From positions 310,001-374,000 of the forward strand of contig CP103031.1 in the NCBI GenBank assembly GCA_024752435.1: a stretch of DNA of 64,000 nt. The letters run 5' to 3'. Positions 56,780 through 64,000 of the stretch are shown here, one piece after another. Each line of letters starts with the position of its first letter. The stretch's first letter is position 1. The stretch comes from Allantophomopsis cytisporea (lineage: Eukaryota; Ascomycota; Leotiomycetes; Phacidiales; Phacidiaceae). A model generated the notes under the pieces. It did not search any database, was not told the origin of the DNA, and saw nothing but the letters and a program-made list of their open reading frames with translations. Both the position numbers and the translations under genes were made by a program.

Positions 56780-57578
56780 ATCCCTTAGTTTGGCTAAGGA
56801 TTTTCCAACAGGCATTTAATGATTTACAAAGTGCTCACGGATTCATGGACATTCCTTGGTCACTATTTACCTTCGAGCTTTGAGTTGCTGCGTCTCTTAG
56901 GGCGGGATTGATTTCTCGATCGGTCGATTGTATATCACCGAATCTCAATCACGGACCTCGTATTCTTATTTGCTTTATCATTAATCTGTACATCGTTGTT
57001 CCTTAAGCACCATAAGTACCTGATCATCCTATAACTAATAGTCACATCATATTTCTTATTTCCATTAGAGGTTGGGGTTGGATGTCTGTTGCCGACATGG
57101 GAATAACATACAGTATTCACGTTTGCACCAAAGCTCCTTACCATTCCATTCTTGGTCTTTTCAAAGATAGATTGCTGCGTGAGGAATTCAATACAATTAA
57201 AAGCTATGCTCTTCCGAAATTCTTAATACGTAGCAATCAATGCCTTGAAATATTGCCCGTGAGTATGGCCTCAGTGATTCAGAGTTTCATCTCAAATGTA
57301 TATGGAGGTGTGAAGTTATCTTCTTAACAGCTTAAGAGGAGAATACGCTGGCGACTGCAGATATCCTCGAAGCCCAGAAACACTCACTCAAAAGAACAAA
57401 TGCACATCCAGGCATCAAAAGTAAGCATTCATTGACACAAGAAAAAGCCCCGATCTATGCCACAACGGACATCGAAGTTCCCACCTCTATCGTATATACA
57501 CTCCTCAAATCGTGCCTGCTGTATTTCCATCCCGATCCCTTCCAATCTCCGCTATTCGATATCGCTTCGAATATCCAA
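56780..57578. other. convergent spacer
   Basis: 3' flank of the F-box-like gene and of the ESSS gene. No supported gene. Confidence 0.5.
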
Positions 57579-58115
57579 TTACTTCGACTCCGGCTCCTTC
57601 AAGATTCCCTCAACCTCCAACCTTCTCCTCGCTTCCTCAAGAGCCCAAGTCTGTATCCTATAGCACAAACAAATTAGCCCAAGTCCGACCCGTCGAATCC
57701 GTTCAATCCCCATGTCCAATCCGCCTCATCCATCTCATCCACCCAATCGCCCCCTTCCATCCCACCACACCCAATTCCCATCCCAATCAACCAATCCCAC
57801 ACCCCACCCAGCCCAAAAAGCAAAAACAAAGACTCACGAAGTATCAGGCTTAAACGCATAAGCAACAGCTCCCAAAGCCAAAGTTCCCATAAACCCATAG
57901 ATCCAAATATTCTCCCAGCCCTCCTTCTCGGGCTTCTCACCAGGGCGCACGCCAAAGAGCCAGCCAGATGGCGGCTCGAAGTGGTCCTCGTGGGCGTGGT
58001 CAGCAGCTCTCACAGCAGCGGAAGCCGAGAAAGCGCGGGATGCGGACAAGTTCGCGGAGGAGGCAGCGCGCAGGGACGATGCGCGCAGCGCAGCGGCGGC
58101 AGGTCGGAGAGCCAT
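57579..58115 (-). CDS. Complex I ESSS subunit (NDUFB11 type)
   Basis: Accessory membrane-arm subunit of mitochondrial NADH:ubiquinone oxidoreductase. Exon 1 is 57838-58115 and exon 2 is 57579-57657, separated by a 180-bp intron, giving 118 residues. A mitochondrial presequence (MALRPAAAALRASSLRAASS) precedes the conserved HFEPPSGWLFGVRPGEKPEK and EGWENIWIYGFMGTLALGAV membrane segment. The intron begins exactly where an unspliced reading would stop (KPDTS); after splicing the family's typical end IQTWALEEARRRLEVEGIL appears. The second exon is therefore easily lost in annotation. Confidence 0.93.
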
Positions 58116-59168
58116 TGTGAGAGTGTGTGAGAGTGCGAGTTGTAGGGATGATGCGGACGGCGATCGTGGTCGTCGGTGGTGGTGGCGACGACGGGGTGTG
58201 AGGTGAGATGCTTTGCGTAGGTGGGTAAGCCGTCGAGAGGTGAGGTTGAGGTTGTCATGGCTTGGGTTGGATTGACGGTCCCGCTCGCTTGGCGGACAGA
58301 TGGTCTCCGCTCCGCGCTCCGCTTCGCCGGTCGCTGGTCCGGGCGAGGGGCCTAGGGGACATGGAGGTTTTGACTTTTGAAGCTCGTTTTTACAAAATAA
58401 ATGGGGAGGGAAATATTTTTATCTTTTGGCATGAGAGACTAATATTAGATGGTCTTCATTAGATACATAGATTATCGATGATCTGCTGCGCCTGTAAGCA
58501 TTGCCTATTTCACGTGATTCGAAGTTACATGGAATCCGCTCTCAATCCCAGCAACACACCAATAGGAAGGAGCGGGAATACTGATGATGAAGTGGTAAGC
58601 AAATCATTCCAAGTCTTGTTTAAAAACCGAGGAACCATACTGCTTGTGAGACAAAGATATTTAGGATCACAGTGCTTAACTTAGCTGCATTGGCTTAAGA
58701 GGATTATGAAGATCATGAATATTTCATAAAGCACAGTTCAATATCAATTCATATCTCAAGTTTAATTAGACCATGATAAGAAGCAGCATCAGAATCTCAT
58801 TTCAACTCTTTCGGCACACTCTACTTATACAAATCCCCGTGATTTTCTATATTTACTTCCCCCAACTTCCCATCAAGCACCACCTATGCTTCTTCCATCA
58901 CAAACAGACATGGGTATGTTAAAAACACACATCTCAAATCAGCCGCCCAAAACCCATCTCATCTCGATGTGTAAAATACAAAACGCACAAACAGAAACCA
59001 ATCAACGGACCAAACAACGAGGGAATCTTATGTAATGACCGCAACCTATGCTCCAAAAACATAACAAATTAAACACTAACATTTCATATCATACGGGAGC
59101 TCATGTGATGAGGGAGTGTATGCTGTACTCCAAAGCAATAAACAAGAAGAGAAGATTATACATCACAT
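58116..59168. other. spacer between ESSS promoter and calcium ATPase 3' end
   Basis: GC-rich just above the ESSS start, then AT-rich. No gene supported. Confidence 0.55.
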
Positions 59169-62100
59169 TCAGGCCTGTGATCCTCTCCTACCGGCATGCT
59201 CCGCACTCTGAGGGCTCAGTGAAGCGCCAGCAATGGAACTACCCTGAACAGGAGTGACCTCATCAATCTGGCTCGGGGCACCAGATAGCGCCGCAGGGTT
59301 CTCCACCACGATAGGGTCATCCTTCTTAGTCTGAGGATGGATCTCAACGCCCTCGACATTTTCGAGCTCAGATCTTCCTCTGGCGCGGGAGAAGCGCATG
59401 CTCTCGTTGTCGCCATCGCGGCGGTCAATGGGTGACCAGCCAGCAACACTACCGGCTATGATGCCCGCCATGACGGTGGTAGCACCAAGGGCAGAGTTTG
59501 AACGGGAGCGGCCTGAGCGAGAGCGTTTGCGGGAGTCGGGAGTGCGTGCCGGGGAGGAGAAGGAGTCTTCGCGATCGAAGTCGCCGGTAGGGGTGTGTGG
59601 GGTTATAGAGTTGCTTCTTGAGCGGGATCCAGAGCGGGAGCGTGGAAGGAATGTCTCGACTGGGTGCTTCATGGCAAATTTCAGGTTATTAAGACGGCCA
59701 CCCTTGACGAGCTTGAGGAAGCTAAGCTCTTCTTTGACGTCTGCTAGAGGCTTGGGGAAGTTAAAGTGCTGCTCCTCGTCCGAAATGGTCACTTCGGGAC
59801 CCTTGTTGCCACGGTTTCGTATACTGGCGGGAATGAGGCGAAGCAAGAATTCGTCAGGGACAAGACGGATTACAATACCGATTGGAATAGACAGGGCGCC
59901 GAGGACGATGGAATAGGCCCATTGGGCGCCGTTCAAGTGCTCAACCGAAAATGCTTTACCGCCAACGAAGATAATCATGATTTGTCCACCTACCATGACA
60001 CAATTGATGGCCAAGAAGAACCAGTTGCGAGTAACACCTTCGAAAATGTTGAACTTGTTGTCTAGGCGGCGATTGCTGTTGAAAAGTCAGTATTGTATGC
60101 AAAAATGAAAGAAATGGGATTACATACTTCCACTGGTTAAAGATCTGCATCCAGACAAAAGTGTTGAAAACCAGTGTTGGGATTTTGTCCCGTTCGCCTT
60201 GAGTACCGTATGACAAAATACTTTCGGCGCCAAAGTATAGCAACAAAGTGATGGCAAGTTGGTAGATAGCTTGACCGAAGATCATCTTCCACATGGTGAC
60301 TGTAATAAGTGGAGCAGACTTTGGATCAGGTTTGCGATCCAAGATACTTGGCATTGGAGGATCGGTAGCGAGAGCAAGGGCAGCCATAGTGTCCATGATA
60401 AGATTTACCCAGAGCAATTGAACGGCAGTCAAGACGGACTCCTCTTCACTGCTCGCAACGGCTGAGATGAATGTGAGCAGGACAGCGGTAATGTTGACAG
60501 TGACCTGGAACTGCAAGAACTTCTTAACGGCATCGTTGACAGCTCTTCCCCACATCATAGCCTTGACGATGGAAGCGAAATTGTCATCCATGAGAATAAT
60601 GGCCGAAGCCTCCTTGGCAACTTCAGTACCAGCAATACCCATAGAGAAACCGACATCAGCAGTCTTGAGTGCAGGAGCATCGTTGGTACCGTCACCAGTG
60701 ACAGCAACAGTCTCACCAAGCTCTTTCAAGCGCTTGACAAGAATACGCTTATCCTCTGGACTGGAGCGAGCGAGAACCTGAAGACGGGGAATAGTTTGGT
60801 CCATCTTCGTCTTGCTGAGCTTTCTGAAGACAGGTCCTTCCATGACAATACCTCCGGCAGTGTAGATACCGCACTCCTCTGCGATGGCCTTGGCGGTCAT
60901 AACGTTATCACCGGTAACCATGCGAACAACAACACCAGCATGCTGGCAAGTCCTTACGGCATCCGCGACGCCTTCACGGAGAGGGTCCTGAATACCAACA
61001 ACACCAAGGAACACCATGTTCTTGAAGATGTCATCGAAAACAGCCTCATTGCGGTCGTCAGTGGTGCGGGCTCCTTTCGGTGGCCAGCGTTCAAAGTCTC
61101 TGTAAAGCAGGCCAATAGTCCGCAAAGAGCGAGCAGCGTAGGTGTTGATTAGATTGCTGATAGTCTCTCGATTGTCATCCGACATCTGAGTGCTATCGAT
61201 GCTCTTGGTAGGATCACGAATGATGGCAGTGCAAGCCTTGAGGAGGATCTCCGAAGCACCCTTGACATAAAGTCTGTACTTACCATTGTCAAGTTGAACA
61301 ACAACGCCCATACACTTACGAGCAGAGTCGAATGGTATGAATTGGACAACCTTGCAGTTGGCCCTTTCCGTACCGACAGGGCCCATGCCCAAGAAATCGC
61401 GAGAGAAGGTAAGAAGAGCAGTTTCAGTCTTTGAGCCAATGAATGTCTGAACTCCTTCTTCCTCGCCCTCAAAGGCTGTAGAGTTGATTGCAATAGAGTG
61501 GACAAGCATTTGCCTGACATCTTCATGTAGAGATGCAACGACCTCCTTTGGTGAGATGTTCTCAGCAGGCGTGGAAGTCTGCTTTCCCTTGTTTGTAGAG
61601 TCATCATCAGCAGCAGGCCCAGTGGTTCCTCCAAAACGTGAGCTCGTGCCCAAAGTACCAGCAACAACAGACATTTTGTTCTGCGTCAAAGTACCAGTCT
61701 TGTCGGAGCAGATAGTAGTGGCGTTACCCATGACTTCACAAGCCTTTAGATGACGAACCAAGTTGTTATCCTTCAGCATTCGTGTAGTAGCGAAAGCCAA
61801 AGCCAAAGTGACAGCCAACGGTAGACCTTCTGGAACAGCGACAACGATGATTGTAACAGTGACAATGAAAATGGACAAGAATTCCTGACCCTTCTCGGTC
61901 GGAGTAGCGGTGTTGTGTCGAAGTCGGACCAAGAATTCAATGAAGAGGACGATGAAGAGCAAAAGACCTGCTGCACCACCAAGCTTGGCGATGTACTCAG
62001 CAAGAGTATTAAGCTTGGACTGAAGAGGGGTAACCTCTGGATCTTCACGAAGTGACATGAGAGTTTTACCATAACTGGAGTTGACACCAGTAGATGTGGC

Positions 62101-63662
62101 AAGGAAAGTTCCCACACCTTCTGTGACCTGAGCACCAGATAGAATAAAAGGGTCAACCTTGCGAAGATCCTCGTGGTTCTCGATTGCGCGCCATGCTTCA
62201 TCTGCAGGCTTCTTGCGCAAAAGATCCGATTCTCCAGTGGCCTGAGACTCGTCACACTTGACATTGTGGCCCTCGATAAAGATACCATCGACTGGAACCA
62301 TATCTCCTGGCTCCAAGTGAACGACATCTCCAACCAAGATATCAAACACCGAAATTTCCTGAGACTTGCCAGAACGAATGATCTTTACATTTCGATCCTG
62401 CTTTTTCTTGTTTAGTTTTACGAATTGGCGTTCCTTTTGATAATCGTTCAAAGATCCCACAATAGTGACGACCAAGATAGCGATGATAATAGCGACACCC
62501 TCAACCCATTCGATAGGTGGGTTCTCAGCATCGTGCTTGGTGCCGAATGTTTGATATAGACCAACACCCAGTGAAATAGCTGCAGCTGCAGTAAGTAGGA
62601 TTAAGACCTTATCGTTATAAGTGATCCACACCAATTGAAGGAAGCTTTTGCCCTTCTTCACGGGTAACCGGTTGTCGCTGAAGATACGTTTACGATCCCC
62701 AAAGCCTTCTTCTGCCTTCTTCCGTCGTTGAGAACTTGTTGTAGCGTTTGTCGTGGTTCTCACTACCGGCGTCTTCCTATCTTCGGGATAATCCTTTCCA
62801 GAATCCTTGCCAGCAGCTTTTCGAGCCTCATCGAAGGTAACAGTTCCATCCAGAGACATTTCATCCGAGCTCAATCCCGAATGTCGATCTGTCCGTAATC
62901 CCCTTTCTAAGCCTGCCAAACCTCCAAGCGCATAAAACGCAGACAAGCTCTTTGGGTTAATGAGCTTGTTCAATTGTCCTTGCGAGTAAGCAAATTTATT
63001 ATCCTCCACTTTAAAATCCTCCTCTGTTCCTGGATCTGGCAACAAAGCCTCATCGTCGTTCATAATGTCCTCATTCCCGGTCATTTTCCCAGCTGAATTG
63101 TCGCCATGTGTTGAACCCCCTGAAGAGGTTGCCAGATAGGTATCTCCTCCATAACTTGTTGTAGAGTGGTATCCCTCATCCGAGTCGACCGAGTTCTGCC
63201 TTGATCGCGATCCTGGGACTGCCAAAAATGCCCCCTGTGCCCCTAGAGTGGGTTTTGTGGGTGACGATATGTTGTGTGGTGAGGTCGGTCTACTTTCTCT
63301 ACTATCGATGGATGTCGTTGCTCGTAGCTCTGAAATAGATCCGTGACTGGGCTGGCTTGAATGGCCGAAAGACCATGCTTGATTCCCTGAGGGGTTTTCG
63401 GTGGTAGAGGGACTTATGCCCTCGCCCTGTAAAGATGATGGAGAGTTAGATAAAGCTCGCAGAGCAAAGCCATCTGACTCTTCTCTCGGTGGACTGGTGC
63501 TACTGACAGCGGATGTGTCAATGGTAATGGTAGGCCTATACATGTTTGGATTGTTAGTTGCAAATTCTAGGAGATACCTCGACCATGATATGTAGGTACT
63601 CACGCTCGTTGACGCCTGGCGCCTGGACTTGGCAATGGCGAAGCATCGTTTGAATCTGACAT
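59169..63662 (-). CDS. PMC1-type calcium-transporting P-type ATPase
   Basis: P2B calcium pump of vacuole or plasma membrane that clears cytosolic Ca2+. Exons are 63604-63662, 60128-63535 and 59169-60075 (introns 68 and 52 bp), giving 1457 residues. The first exon supplies MSDSNDASPLPSPGARRQRA; starting in the intron, as a plain frame would, gives a false N-terminus. Motifs: CDESQATGES, CSDKTGTLT (phosphorylated D631), VTGDNVMTAKAIA, TGDGTNDAPALK; about ten membrane segments. The second intron lies in FNQW/NNRRLDNKFNIFEGVT. Long Ser-rich termini: the N-terminal 250 residues and an Arg/Ser-rich C-terminal tail (PRSRSGSRSRSNS) unlike animal calmodulin-binding tails. Closest described relatives are fungal PMC1/NCA-2 pumps. 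Confidence 0.95.
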
Positions 63663-64000
63663 TGTGATCGAGGGAATTGCACAAGCCTAGCCTCTCGCCG
63701 CAGTCCTGAAATCCTGGAGAGTTCCAGCTGGCAGATGAACAAGTGTGGCTTGCTAAGGAGAATATGGACTATCGACTATCGACGTCTTCATCGGTGAGTG
63801 GCTTGTTCGTGGCTGTGCTGTGCTGTGCTATCCTATTCTGGTGGCCAAACTGAGAGGGAGAAGAAGAAAAAAAAGCGGAGAGAGAGCGTCACAGGAAGAA
63901 GGGTATATAAGTAATAGGATGCCCAGGTTTGCTCAGAAGATGGCTGATGACTTAGAGTTCGGGCCAAGATGAATGGGTCCGGGTTGAGATAGAGTGAATT
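63663..64000. promoter_or_regulatory. promoter region of the calcium ATPase gene
   Basis: About 340 bp up to the window edge. A TATA-like GTATATAAG lies near 63903 on the plus strand and an A/G-rich tract at 63855-63880. Promoter role is inferred from position. Confidence 0.45.

Overview
The window looks like nuclear DNA of a filamentous ascomycete (Pezizomycotina). The support is many short GT-AG introns (47 to about 180 bp), broad AT-rich and microsatellite-rich intergenic space, typically filamentous-fungal families (Pex20, CFEM, a DUF7730/F-box-like family, CPC1, Rheb), and a Fot1/pogo transposon disabled by C-to-T/G-to-A changes of the RIP type. Codon style and protein sequences recall Leotiomycetes (Sclerotiniaceae-like), but that placement is inference. 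I saw no tRNA, rRNA or CRISPR array.

Layout. 0-6 kb: pex20, a same-strand reading frame 50 bp behind it that has no ATG, a small broken gene, and the GCN4/CPC1-type bZIP gene with uORFs. 6-12 kb: gene-poor, microsatellites, one decayed reading frame. 12-17 kb: a Whi2-like gene, a small broken Cys-motif gene and a GPATCH1-like gene, all on minus. 20-27 kb: KIN1/PAR-1 kinase, Rheb GTPase and the CCR4-NOT subunit Caf40/CNOT9. 27-34 kb: a decayed coiled-coil gene and then a desert of about 4.4 kb. 34-36.5 kb: a large bZIP factor. 38.6-47 kb: SCY1-like pseudokinase, divergent mitochondrial branched-chain aminotransferase, a TENA/THI-4 protein and a mitochondrial helical protein. 48.9-57 kb: a CFEM protein, degenerate repeats, the RIP-mutated Fot1 element with inverted repeats, then a coiled-coil/F-box-like locus. 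57.5-63.7 kb: complex I ESSS subunit and a PMC1-type calcium ATPase, with the calcium ATPase promoter running to the window end.

Several genes touch amino-acid and TOR signalling: CPC1 (starvation activator), a Whi2-like protein, Rheb (TORC1 activator), KIN1, and a branched-chain aminotransferase with a perfect TGACTCA box upstream. Whether this is more than coincidence cannot be judged from one window. All exon joins below were worked out by hand from splice sites and reading frame.
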